Of a stretch of 64,000 nucleotides of DNA, positions 35,201-46,828 are shown piece by piece. Made by a program: the position numbers and the translations under genes. Under the pieces are notes generated by a model that saw only the letters and a program-made list of their open reading frames with translations, did no database searches and was not told the DNA's origin. Every line of letters starts with the position of its first letter. The first letter of the stretch is position 1. The DNA comes from Tachypleus tridentatus (Eukaryota; Arthropoda; Merostomata; Xiphosura; Limulidae): NCBI RefSeq assembly GCF_004210375.1, contig NC_134833.1, positions 19,771,396 through 19,835,395 of the forward strand, written 5' to 3'.

Positions 35201-38200
35201 TATATATAACGTATCTACAAAAATGACACACTCACACTTATATGTCTATAACGTATCTACTAAATTGACAAACTCACACTTATATATATATATATATAAC
35301 GTATCTACAAAATGACACTCACACTTATATATATATATATCTACAAAAATGACACACTCACACTATATATATATATACGCGTCTACAAAAAATGACACAC
35401 TCACACTTATATATATATAACGTATCTACAAAAAATGACACACTCACACTTATATGTATATATAACGTATCTACAAAATCACACACTCACACTTATATAT
35501 ATATAATATAACGTATCTACAAAATGACACACTCACACTTATATGTATATAACGTATCTACAAAATGACACACTCACACTTATATATATATATATATAAC
35601 GTATCTACAAAATGACACACTCTCCCTATATATATATATAACGTATATACAAAATGACACACTCACACTGATATATATATCGTATCTACAAAAAAGACAC
35701 ACTTACACTTATATATATAAACGTATCTACAAAAATGACACACTCACACTGATATATATATATCGTATCTTCAGAAAAATGACACACTCACACTTATATA
35801 TATATAACGTATCTACAAAATGACACACTGACAATTATATATATATAACGTATCTACAAAAATGACACACTCACACTTATATATATATATATATATACGT
35901 ATCTACAAAATGACACACTCTCCCCTATATATATATAACGTATATACAAAATGACACACTCACACTGATATATATATATCGTATCTTCAAAAAAGACACA
36001 CTCACTTACTTATATAACGTATCTACAAAAATGACACACTCACACTATATATAAACGTATCTACAAAAATGACACTCACACTTATATGTATATAACGTAT
36101 CTACAAAATGACACACTCACACTTATATATATATAATGTATATACAAAAATGACACACTCACACTTATATATATATAACGTATCTACAAAAATGACACAC
36201 TCACACTTATATATATATAACGTATCTACAAAATGACACACTCACACTTATATATATATATAACGTATCTACAAAAATGACACACTCACACTTATATATA
36301 TCTAACGTATCTACAAAAATGACACACTCACACTTATATATATATATATATATAACGTATATACAAAAATGACACACTGACAATTATATATATATAACGT
36401 ATCTACAAAAATGACACACTCACACTTATATATATATAACGTATCTACAAAAATGACACTCACACTTATATATATATATCTAACGTATATACAAAATGAC
36501 ACACTGACACTTATATATATATATATAACGTATCTACAAAAATGACACACTCACACTTATATATATATAACGTATCTACAAAAATGACACACTGACACTT
36601 ATATATATCTAACGTTTATACAAAAATGACACACTGACATTTATATATATCTAACGTATCTACAAAAATGACACACTCACACTTATATATATATATATAT
36701 ATATAACGTATCTACAAAAATGACACTCACACATATATATAACGTATCTACAGAAAAGACACACTCACACTTATATAACGTATCTACAAAAATGACACAC
36801 TAACAGTTATATGTATATAACGTATCTACAAAAATGACACACTAACAGTTATATGTATATAACGTATCTACAAAAATGACACACTCACACTTATATATAT
36901 ATATATATAACGTATCTACAAAAATGACACACTCTCCCCTATATATATATAACGTATATACAAAAATGACACACTCACACTGATATATATATCGTATCTT
37001 CAGAAAAGACACACTCACACTTATATAACGTATCTACAAAAATTACACACTCACACTATATATAACGTATCTACAAAAATGACACTCACACTTATATGTA
37101 TATAACGTATCTACAAAAATGACACACTCACACTTATATATATATAATGTATATACGTATCTACAAAAATGACACACTCACACTTATATGTATATAACGT
37201 ATCTACGAAAATGACACACTCACACTTATATATATATAACGTATCTACAAAAATGACACACTCACACTTATATATATATAACGTATCTACAAAAATGACA
37301 CACTCACACTTATATATATATATCTAACGTATATACAAAAATGACACACTTATATATATATATATAACGTATCTACAAAAATGACACACTCACACTTATA
37401 TATATATAACGTATCTACAAAAATGACACACTCACACTTATATATATCTAACGTATATACAAAAATGACACACTCACACTTATATATATATAACGTATAT
37501 ACAAAAATGACACACTGACAATTATATATATATAACGTATCTACAAAAATGACACACTCACACTTATATATATATAACGTATCTACAAAAATGACACTCA
37601 CACTTATATATATAACGTATCTACGAAAATGACACACTCACACTTATATATATATATATATAACGTATCTACAGAAATGACACACTCTCCCCTATATATA
37701 TATAACGTATATACAAAAATGACACACTCTCACTGATATATATAACGTATCTACAAAAATGACACTCACACTTATATATATAACGTATCTACGAAAATGA
37801 CACACTCACACTTATATATATATATATAACGTATCTACAGAAATGACACACTCTCCCCTATATATATATAACGTATATACAAAAATGACACACTCTCACT
37901 GATATATATAACGTATCTACAAAAATGACACTCACACTTATATATATAACGTATCTACAGAAAAGACACACTCACACTTATATAACGTATCTACAAAAAT
38001 GACACACTGACAGTTATATGTATATAACGTATCTACAAAAATGACAGACTCACACTTATATATATATATATATATAACGTATCTACAAAAATGACACACT
38101 CTCCCCTAGATATATATAACGTATATACAAAAATGACACACTCACACTGATATATATATCGTATCTTCAGAAAAGACACACTCACACTTATATAACGTAT

Positions 38201-39130
38201 CTACAAAAATTACACACTCACATTTATATAACGTATCTACAAAAATGACACTCACACTTATATGTATATAACGTATCTACAAAAATGACACACTCACACT
38301 TATATATATCTAATGTATATACAAAAATGACACACTCACACTTATATGTATATAACGTATCTACGAAAATGACACACTCACACTTATATATATATATATA
38401 TATATATAGCGTATCTACAAAATGACACACTCACACTTATATATATATATATATATATAGCGTATCTACAAAATGACACACTCACACTTATATATATATA
38501 TATATATAGCGTATCTACAAAAATGACACACTCACACTTATATATATCTAACGTATATACAAAAATGACACACTCACACTTATATATATATAACGTATCT
38601 ACAAAAATGACACACTCACACTTATATATATATCTAACGTATATACAAAAATGACACACTCACACTTATATGTATATAACGTATCTACAAAAATGACACA
38701 CTCACACTTATATATATCTAACGTATATAGAAAAATGACACAGTCACACTGATATATATAACGTATCTACAAAAATGACACACTCACACTTATATATATC
38801 TAACGTATATACAAAAATGACACACTCACACTTATATATATATAACGTATCTACAAAAATGACACACTCACACTTATATATATAACGTATCTACAAAAAT
38901 GACACACTCACAATTATATATATCTAACGTATCTACAAAAATGACACACTGACACATATATATATAACGTATATACAAAAATGACACACTGACACATATA
39001 TATATCTAACGTATCTACAAAAATGACACATTCACACATATATATATATAACGTATCTACAGAAATGACACAGACATATATATATTAAACGTGTCTTTAA
39101 AAATTATACCCACACACATATATATATACA
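32277..39130. repeat. 6.85-kb minisatellite filling intron 3
   Basis: About 160 head-to-tail copies of a 40-46 bp unit made of a variable (TA)n run, AACGTATCTACAAAAATGAC and ACACTCACACT. Length variation is mostly in the (TA)n run and in ACACTCACAC versus ACTCACAC. Variants (CTGACAA, CTCTCCCC, TCTAACGTATATAC) recur in blocks, suggesting segmental re-duplication. It occupies about 91% of the intron and begins some 90 bp upstream of the exon 4 acceptor. Many spurious open frames arise here. Confidence 0.98.
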
Positions 39131-39184
39131 CAACTGTATTTGTTATATCTGAGTATTTTTAAATATATTTTCGCGTTTTTCTTT

Positions 39185-39256
39185 TATCAAAATCAAAGCG
39201 AGCTCCTGATTTTAGTATTGTATATCCGTAGACTTACCTTTGTACCAACAGGGGAA
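39185..39256 (-). mobile_element. Decayed SINE family C (minus)
   Basis: CTCCTGATTTTAGTATTGTA, TATCCGTAGACTTACC, CCAACAGGGGAAC. Inside intron 3 between the satellite and exon 3. Confidence 0.7.
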
Positions 39257-39686
39257 CAAAATATGGGTACGCAGATATACGGGTGACCATACATATACTT
39301 ATGAAACACGTTTTAAAAGTTGTAAGTGTTCCTTATATCACGCACTTCAATTTAAATCTTAAGTATTTCCATCAAAGTGTTCTATTTTGTTAACGTAGCC
39401 ATAACACAAGTTTATTGAGATCAAATCGATATATTGGGATTGAGTTTTAAACAAAGTAAATCGTTTTGTGCATACTTTATCAGGAACGGTATAAATGTAA
39501 GAAAGGGAAAATATACCTATTCTGAATTATTTTATATTTTCTACTATCCCATTAATTACTATTATGAATAGAATAATACTCATAATACTTAACTTATACG
39601 TTTATATATTATCTACGTAAATTCAAATTACTATGATAAATTCTCGTTCGATGTTTGGTTTCGTTTTCAATGAAAATAATACGTAC

Positions 39687-39721
39687 CCTGCTGAGAGATT
39701 TCCCGCAGACAATCACAAGAA
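39687..39721 (-). CDS. 35-nt internal coding exon: end of signal peptide and start of RVKR site
   Basis: A 35-nt exon flanked on the minus strand by a strong acceptor (TTTTTATCTTTTTCTCTAG) and a donor (CAGG followed by GTACGT). Read in phase 1 after exon 2 it encodes VLVIVCGKSLSR and ends exactly in phase 0, as exon 4 requires. VLVIV completes the hydrophobic core begun in exon 2. The final R joins VKR of exon 4 to make RVKR. Length 35 is 2 modulo 3, the only class that repairs the frame between exons 2 and 4. It is too short for ORF-based gene finding and would be missed without transcript data. Confidence 0.85.
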
Positions 39722-40476
39722 CTAGAGAAAAAGATAAAAATCATTTATAATGAGTTTCTTCCAGTCATGAACTGCAATTACGCTCCGAAATCTTACTTTT
39801 ACTTCTCGCAAGATATGACAGTTCATTTCTCTTCAAATGTAATAATTTACATTGGGATTTTGATGTCGTTTTCAAAGAAAGCTTATGAGAACCTGGATAT
39901 TATTTGTTTATATAATTCAATAACTAAAAGAGGAGCTTTGAGAAAAACGAATGTCATTGGTCGAATTACGAAAGAAAACTTATGAGAACGTGGATTCTAT
40001 TGGTTTATATAATTGAGTGACTAAACAGAGCTTATAAGAAAGTGGATGCGATTGGTTAATATAATTGATTGAGGAAAAGAGCTTACGAGAACGTGAATAT
40101 TAACGGCTTAAGTTATTGAACTTTAAATATCTTTTTTTTTTTTAATTTGCAAAACATCCCGAAATAAAGATATTTAATACAAGATGTATGATATTAATCA
40201 GCCATTTTGAAAAGTGATAATATTTTCTGTATAGCGTTTCGTATATTCAATTAGTAAACTAATATTAGCAAAATAATAAAACTTTAGTGGAGAACAAAAA
40301 AGCTAAGAACTGAAATTTCGTTCTTGTTTCTTAGGTGATTATAAATATATTCGGCCCTCTAACCTTTACCTTCCCCATATTTTAAGTTCATTTATTTTTA
40401 ATACAACGCTCTGCGTGACATAAAGGTTAAAGGAAAACAACATAAATGCCGCATTTAAAGTTTTGTAGATAAATAC
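39722..40476. other. Intron 2, left part: unique sequence
   Basis: Includes a loosely repeated ~60-bp stretch (39880-40110: AGCTTATGAGAACCTGG, ATTTGTTTATATAATTCA). No exon signal besides the flanking ones. Confidence 0.5.
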
Positions 40477-40730
40477 TTTTTTTTTTTTAATTTCGTGCAA
40501 AACTACACGAGGGCAATATGCGCTAGCCGTCCCTAATTTATTAGTGTAAGATTAAAGTGAAGGTAGCTAGTCATCACCACCCACTCGTTTGCAAATGAAT
40601 AGTGGGATAGACCGAAGTGTTATAACGCCCCCACAACTGAAATGGCGAACATGTTGGGTGGGACGAGGATTCAAACCGCCGACCTTCAGACTAGGAGTCG
40701 GATGCCTTAACCACCTGGCCATGCCGGGCC
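40477..40730 (-). mobile_element. SINE family A (minus) in intron 2
   Basis: TTTTTTAATTTCGTGCAAAA to CATGCCGGGCC. Central part shortened. Flanks TAAATACTTTT and TAAATATTTTT suggest a target duplication. Confidence 0.92.
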
Positions 40731-41385
40731 TAAATATTTTTCAGTACACAGAGCAAACAGTACTTGTTCTACGGATGTCAGGCGTTAGTTTTGTATTTGT
40801 GAGACATAAGTTAAAGCAACCATATCGTATGTCACCATTACATGAATTACATTAAACAAAATAAATGAAAAAACTTGGCCTTGAAAATTAATATTTTGGG
40901 TAAATTTTAAGAATAAAATTACATTTTTTTGCCCTATTCCAAACCTAAAATGATAATTAAAAGTTTCTTATAACCAATTCAACCTTCCATGATGTTAAAT
41001 GGTATTTCTTCATGCATTTAGTACAAGAACCGTGAAAACATAATTTCATCCTTTCTTAAAAACAACGCAGAATATAATGACGCAACTTGCTATAGGAAGA
41101 CCCGTATTAAGGTAAACGCAATTTATAGAAGAAACAAACATAAAGAACAAATACAAATATTGTTCAAGACGCGAATTAAATAGAAAAACGTCTTACGCTA
41201 AACATTCTAGCAGCGTAAATTTGATAACCATAGTAACTGTAGATTTCAGAGTTATATTTGCTGTTTGTTGTTTTTTTTTAATGGACAATTCCCGAGGCGT
41301 TTCATTAACAACATTTCCCAGGATAAAATCTCACACAATATACCCTTAAACAATATTTAAACTAAACTTTAAAACCTTCTTTGCT
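40731..41385. other. Intron 2: unique AT-rich sequence
   Basis: Nothing recognised. Confidence 0.5.
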
Positions 41386-41400
41386 CCAAAATAAAAGAAT

Positions 41401-41675
41401 TGTTTGTTTGTTTTGAATTTCGCGCAAAGCTACACGAGGGTTATCTGCGCTAGCCGTCCCCAATTTAGCAGTGTAAGACTAGAGGAAAGGCAGCTAATCA
41501 TCACCACCAACCGCCAACTCTTGGGCTACTCTTTTACCAACGAACAGTGGGATTGGCCGTCACATTATAACGCTCCCACGGTTGAAAGGGCGAGCATGAG
41601 TGGTGCGATCGAGATTCGAACCGCGACCCTCGGATTACGAGTCGAACGCCTCAACACGCTTGGCCATGCCGGGCC
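41401..41675 (-). mobile_element. SINE family A (minus) with 15-bp target duplication
   Basis: TGTTTGTTTGTTTTGAATTT to CATGCCGGGC. CCAAAATAAAAGAAT at 41386-41400 and 41676-41690, perfect. Inserted next to the head of an older A copy of opposite strand. Confidence 0.97.
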
Positions 41676-41690
41676 CCAAAATAAAAGAAT

Positions 41691-41960
41691 GGCCCCGTGT
41701 GGTGAAATGATTAGGGCAGCCGACTCGTAATCTGAGGGTTGCTGGTTCAGATTCCAATTCCACCCAAACATGCTCGCCCTTTCAACCGTGGGGGCGTTAT
41801 AAAGTTTTGCCCAATCCCACTATTCGTTGGTAGAAGAGTAGCCCAAGAGTTGGCGGTGAGTGGTGAGGATTAACTGCCTTCCCTCTAATCTATCGCTGCT
41901 AAATTTAGAACGGCTAGCCTAGATAACTCTCGTGTATCCCTGCCCGAAATTCTGAACAAG
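41691..41960 (+). mobile_element. SINE family A (plus), older copy
   Basis: GGCCCCGTGTGGTGAAATGA head, CTCGTAATCTGAGGG, central domain with changes, decayed tail CCCGAAATTCTGAAC. Confidence 0.9.
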
Positions 41961-42007
41961 CTTCATGTGGCTTAAGTTACGGAAGATAAGCTATTTTTCA
42001 ACTAATT

Positions 42008-42289
42008 AGGCCTAACATGGCCAGGTGGTTAGAGCACTCCACTCGTAATCCGAGGGTCGCGGGTTCGAATCCCTGTCACACCAAACACGCTCGTCTTTTC
42101 AGTCCTCAGGGCGTTATAATGTGACGGTCAATACCACTATACGTTGGTAAGAAAGTAACTCAAGAATTGGCGGTGGTTAGTGATGACTAGCTGCCTTCCC
42201 TCTAGTCTTGCACTGCTAAATTAAGGACGGCTAGCGCAGATAGCCCTAGTGTATGCTTTGCGCGAAATTCAAAACAAACCAACCATTTG
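42008..42289 (+). mobile_element. SINE family A (plus) with 10-bp target duplication
   Basis: GGCCTAACATGGCCAGGTGG to AAAACAAACCAACC. TCAACTAATT at 41998-42007 and 42290-42299. Confidence 0.95.
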
Positions 42290-42413
42290 TCAACTAATTT
42301 TAAAAGCTTTTCCTTCATTCTATTTAAATGTATTTTTCATTGATATTAATAAACATGAGTGTTTGTTCATATAAGGTAAAAATTTTAAAACGTATTTTAA
42401 GTGGGAAATGACG

Positions 42414-42823
42414 GTCATTTGATATAGAATGAGTTATTAAAACATTGGGAGTCAGTTAAATTTTGTCATTTGATATAGAATGAGTTATTAAAACATTGGG
42501 AGTCAGTTAAATTTTGTCATTTGATATAGAATGAGTTATTAAAACATTGGGAGTCAGTTAAATTTTGTCATTTGATATAGAATGAGTTATTAAAACATTG
42601 GGAGTCAGTTAAATTTTGTCATTTGATATAGAATGAGTTATTAAAACATTGGGAGTCAGTTAAATTTTGTCATTTGATATAGAATGAGTTATTAAAACAT
42701 TGGGAGTCAGTTAAATTTTGTCATTTGATATAGAATGAGTTATTAAAACATTGGGAGTCAGTTAAATTTTGTCATTTGATATAGAATGAGTTATTAAAAC
42801 ATTGGGAGTCAGTTAAATTTTGT
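42414..42823. repeat. 51-bp minisatellite, 8 almost identical copies
   Basis: Unit GTCATTTGATATAGAATGAG, TTATTAAAACATTGGGAGTC, AGTTAAATTTT. Copies are essentially identical, the most uniform array in the window. In intron 2. Confidence 0.98.
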
Positions 42824-43670
42824 GTAAAAATTTCGATTGTTTAAACTGTAAGTGTGAAGAAGAAACAGCAAGCAGACCAATGAGATAACAGAAGCACTGG
42901 AAAAATGATATTGTTTAGTTAGAAACTTGAGTAATAAGAAGAGAATAATTATATTTATGTGTATCCTCGTAATTATGTTCATTGACCCTGAACAGTTTTA
43001 GGACTTGTCAAACACTTTTCATTGAATTTGTTCATAATTTATTTATTTCTCATAAATTTTTAGTGACAAAAATGGCAACTTTAAATAAATAATTTTTATG
43101 TTTCCAGATAAGACATTAGTGTTTAATTGTTATTGTCATATAACATTATGTATATTCGTATATGCCTAAAATACTTAATGGTTTAAGCCCTCCTAAAACA
43201 GTTTTATTAAAATATTTTTAACTGCTTTAGGTTAAGGCATTTTTCTGTCAATACAGGGGCTTCCATTTTTGTCTGTTTGTTTTTAACATTCAATGTCGCT
43301 AAATGAGAAACTTATGTTTTGTGTGTTACTTAAAGCACAATAAGAAATTAACCTGTTTTCTAACAAGAAGCGTGACTGGTTACCGAGAATATGTTATTAC
43401 AGTATTTCTGATAATTATGATGAAGACTTGAACATCTATTTTTACAATCTCTCTCTCACTTCAAAACCACAGATTTTTTTAGCTGATTTTTGTTTCAAAG
43501 TTTATTGGACGTGGTATAAAACAAGGGAAGCATTTACTTCAAAATACATAAAGTAATTGAACCGTAATAGTTTATAACAAACAAATAAAAACAAGTCCAA
43601 GATTTTTGAATATCTATATTACATGCTGTATCTAAAGACCTATATACTTCACAAGCTATTAGATCCCTAC
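42824..43670. other. Intron 2, right part: unique sequence
   Basis: No repeat family or further exon signal seen before the exon 2 donor. Confidence 0.5.
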
Positions 43671-43710
43671 CTGCGCATGAAAGAGCAATGACCGCTATGT
43701 GGCGCCACAT
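43671..43710 (-). CDS. First coding exon: start codon and N-terminal half of signal peptide
   Basis: Coding part of exon 2 (exon 43671-43744; 34 nt of 5' UTR lie before the ATG at 43708-43710). It encodes MWRHIAVIALSCA plus one base of the next codon. The acceptor is a textbook tract (TTACTACTTTTTTTGCAG) and the donor is GCAG followed by GTAGGG. The start has a purine at -3 (AGACATGTGG). The peptide is a typical signal n-region (MWRH) running into a hydrophobic core. Without the splice the frame also stays open into the intron, which hides the exon boundary. Confidence 0.87.
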
Positions 43711-43744
43711 GTCTGTCGATGACCGCTGGACTCGACGTAATCTA
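43711..43744 (-). other. 5' UTR part of exon 2
   Basis: The 34 nt between the acceptor CAG (43745-43747) and the ATG contain no upstream ATG. An acceptor directly before a start-codon exon implies at least one upstream non-coding exon, which supports looking for a distant promoter. Confidence 0.75.
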
Positions 43745-44826
43745 CTGCAAAAAAAGTAGTAAGAAACAAACATGATCAGTGCCCCCTGTTGACACGAAGA
43801 AGGAAATGAAATATAGATTCAAATAGCTTATGCAGACACGTATGACCTATTTTCAGCTAATCTGCTAATGATCAGTAGTGTATACAAAGATATATACATA
43901 TATACCTGCAAGTGCGAGCTTACCAGTTTCGTGCCAGCGGCATTGATGAGATGGAAAAAAACAACAACAAGCAAACCTTTAGCTAATAAGTGGGTCGAGA
44001 CTTTGATATACGTTGTACCAAGTATGATTCAAAGCCAGAAATCCTTGCTTCTCATATCGAGGACTTCCTTCCAACTCCGATCTAATTTGAACACAACGAT
44101 CCACCTCGAACAATGGAGTCAAGGCTACAACTTACGTGTTACACGATAATGTGTAACGGGCTGCTTCGATTACATCTAGATCGTTGAGATTTAGATCGAA
44201 AGGTGAAAGACGTCCAGACATTGCATACGTCAAGTGATGACCCTTCTATCATTAGGTCAAACTATATGCACCTTCATTTACATGCTAAGAATACACATGA
44301 CCCGGAAAACAGGAATTTCTCTCTTTCGTCGTGAACATTGAAAAATAATGTGAGCACATGTCAGTTTCACATTCGGTAATAATGTGAGCACATGTCAGTT
44401 TCACATTCGTAATTGTGATGTTTTCACATTCGGTACTTATGTTTTATTTCTATTTTTACAAGAGACGGTTTTCCATTACAATGGACAAGAAAAGCATTCT
44501 CGTAGAAGTTCAAAGTAAGACTCATGAAAATGGACAGCTCTTTAAGATATTAAAGCTACTGTTGTTTCTATTGGCTGAAATGAAACGTACGACTTCAGAG
44601 TAAATGATTTTAATCTGACACTGTTAGATACGCACACATCACACTTCCCTTATCTGAAGTTTTAAACAATTCTCTGTTACGTTTAAAGTGTTGCTTGGAA
44701 CTTTGAATAATTGTTTCTTCTAATTTGTCTTTTTCATTTATCGTTTTAACTCGAAGAACAAAATTAATCATTTACAATTGTATGGCTTTTTGTCGCTTCT
44801 GCACCTACCTTTAACTAAAACAACAC
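43745..44826. other. Intron 1, right next to exon 2: mostly unique sequence
   Basis: Holds a CTCF-like motif (43779-43792), a possible alternative exon end near 43906-43924 and a ~47-bp duplication at 44340-44435 (AATAATGTGAGCACATGTCA). No supported gene. Confidence 0.5.
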
Positions 44827-45105
44827 AGGCCCGGCATGGCGAAGTGATTAGGGGCACTCGACTCGTAGTCAGAGGGTTGCGGGTTAAAATTCCCGTCACA
44901 CCAAACACGATCACCCTTTCTGTGGTGGAGACGTTATAATGTGACACTTAGTCCCACTATTCGTTGTTAAAAGAGTAGCCCAAGAGTTGGCGGTGGGTGG
45001 GGATAAACAGCTGCCTTCCCTCGAGTCTCACTGCTAAATTAGGGACGGCTGGCTCAGGTAAATCTCTTGTAACTTTGCGTAAAATTCCAGAACAAAACAG
45101 TTTAG
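44827..45105 (+). mobile_element. SINE family A (plus)
   Basis: GGCCCGGCATGGCGAAGTGA to AAATTCCAGAACAAAACAG. Box B reads GGTTAAAATTCC, so damaged. Confidence 0.93.
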
Positions 45106-45443
45106 TTTGTTTTGATCGTGATACACCAATCACGATCGTTTATTATATTTTAAATCACAGCCATTTTTACAAAAACGAAATTTTTCCACAGGCCTACGCT
45201 TAGAATTCTATTTTGAAGAAGTGTTTTCCATGGCTTCTAACAAAAACTACCAAACAGTAAGAGCGAAGTACAAGGTGTCCCAGTTTAATGTATCTAATCG
45301 TTCGTTATAATGTTGTGCTTTTTTTTTTTTTTTGTATAGGCAGAAAACAATAAAACATTAATAAATTTAATGAACCTGAGTTTTAATAAATTAAATTAAA
45401 TCAAATTAATCAAATTAGGTCAAAATACAACTTAGACATTTTG

Positions 45444-45724
45444 TTGTTTTTGGTTTGTTTTGAATTTCGCGCAAAGCTACACGAGGGATATCTGCACTAG
45501 CCGTCCCTAATTTAGCAGTGTAAGACTAGAGGAAAGGCAGCAAGTCATCACCACCCACCGCCAACTCTTGGGCTACTCTTTTACCAACGAATAGTGGGAT
45601 TGACCGTTGCATTATATATCGCCCCTACGGCTGAAAGGGCGGGCATGTTTGGTGTAACCGGGATTCAAACCCGCGACCCTCAGATTAGAGGTGAGTGCCT
45701 TAACACGCTTGGCCATGCCGGGCC
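45444..45724 (-). mobile_element. SINE family A (minus)
   Basis: GGTTTGTTTTGAATTTCGCG to CATGCCGGGCC. Complete structure. Confidence 0.94.
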
Positions 45725-45835
45725 GTTTTGCTGTTTTTTCTTCGAGTCAAATTCTATTGAATTTAGTTAAAAATAAACAATAAAAAATAAACATTATCCA
45801 TTTGTAAATAATGGAAATATTATAATTCAAGAGAT

Positions 45836-45895
45836 GTGTGTGTGTGTGTGTGTGTATAGCAAAGTCCATCGGGGAGAATCGAGCCCTTGATTGAT
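45836..45895 (-). mobile_element. SINE family C fragment (minus)
   Basis: (GT)n, ATAGCAAAGTCCATCGGGGA, GAATCGAGCCCTTGATTG. The head is missing. Confidence 0.75.
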
Positions 45896-45983
45896 AGAGA
45901 GATTAGGACAATGGTTTGTATGTGACATTGTCACAGCAAAGCAATTCAAATATTTGGTCTTATAATGAAGGCCTTACATCTTC

Positions 45984-46112
45984 GCCCCCCCAGTGGCTCA
46001 GCGGTATCTCTGCGGACTTACACGCTAAAATCCGGGTTTCGATACCCGTGGTGGGCAAAGCACAGATAGCCCATTGTGTAGCTTTGTGCTGAAACCAAAA
46101 CAACAACAACAA
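45984..46112 (+). mobile_element. SINE family B (plus)
   Basis: GCCCCCCCAGTGGCTCAGCG, CCGGGTTTCGATACCCGTGG, ATTGTGTAGCTTTGTGCTG and (CAA)n tail. Flanks CTTACATCTT and CTTAAATCTT resemble a target duplication. Confidence 0.95.
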
Positions 46113-46465
46113 CTTAAATCTTGTGAAAAGTTTCAATATATTTTTGTTTTGATAACATAAAATTATCAATATTAAATTTATGAAGTGATTTAACGTGTAG
46201 TTCTAACGTTCTTCTCAGCTTGTTATATTACCAGATTATTTAGTAAAATCGAAAATTGTTTCAAATGGCATTTTGCTTAATATAACAAACGAAATTTGAT
46301 TTTTAGGGCAAATAAAATTTGGAACTAAGTTATAAAATCTTATTACAAGTTGAAGATTCTTAATATTTCCTTGTTTGTGTGTTTTATAATTTTCACATAA
46401 ATCTACGTAACCTTAATTCTTAACTGATACATTAGAAGGAAGAGAGCTAATTAATAAGAATTACC
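46113..46465. other. Unique AT-rich sequence, no gene seen
   Basis: Part of intron 1 in the model. Nothing recognised. Confidence 0.5.
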
Positions 46466-46631
46466 ATGGTCAGGCACTCTGAGGGTCGCGGGTTCGAATC
46501 CCCGTCACACCAAACATGCTGGGTTGTAATGACTAGCTGCCTTTCTTCTAGTCCTAATCACTGCTAAATTACGGAAGGCTAGCGCAGATAACCCTCATGT
46601 AGCTTTGCGTGAAATTAAAAAAACACAACAA
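46466..46631 (+). mobile_element. SINE family A (plus), internally deleted
   Basis: CATGGTCAGGCACTCTGAGG head remnant, GGTTCGAATCC box B, then a jump from ACCAAACATGCTG to GTTGTAATGACTAGCTGCC and the tail. Confidence 0.85.
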
Positions 46632-46828
46632 ACCAAACATGCATGCCCTTTCAGTTGCGTAATCGTTATAATGTTACGGTCAATCCCACTATTCGTTGGT
46701 AAAAGAGTAGCCCAAGAGTTGGCGGTGGGTGGTGATGACTAGCTGCCTTCCCCCTAGTCTTACACTGCTAATTTATGGACGGCTAGCGCAGATAACCCTC
46801 GTGTAGCTTTGCACGAAATTCAAAAAGC
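46632..46828 (+). mobile_element. SINE family A (plus), head missing
   Basis: Starts at ACCAAACATGCATGCCCTTT against the tail of the previous copy and runs to GCACGAAATTCAAAAAG. The ACCAAAC microhomology suggests joining by recombination or 5' truncation. Confidence 0.87.

Noticed and set aside
32377..38659. Many frames of YIYKCECVIFVDTL type
   Set aside because: They are translations of the intron 3 minisatellite, repeated in several phases, with no gene signals.
43534..43773. Taking the whole 79-codon minus frame as the protein
   Set aside because: The frame crosses a strong acceptor and a strong donor. Only 43671-43710 is coding in the spliced model; the rest is intron read-through.
43868..44149. 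93-codon plus-strand frame
   Set aside because: No known domain; composition ordinary; lies opposite the gene in intron 1. Kept only as unique sequence.
44415..44603. 62-codon plus-strand frame with MDKKSILVEVQSKTHENG
   Set aside because: Looks protein-like, but there are no splice signals, homologue or conserved motif that I can identify.
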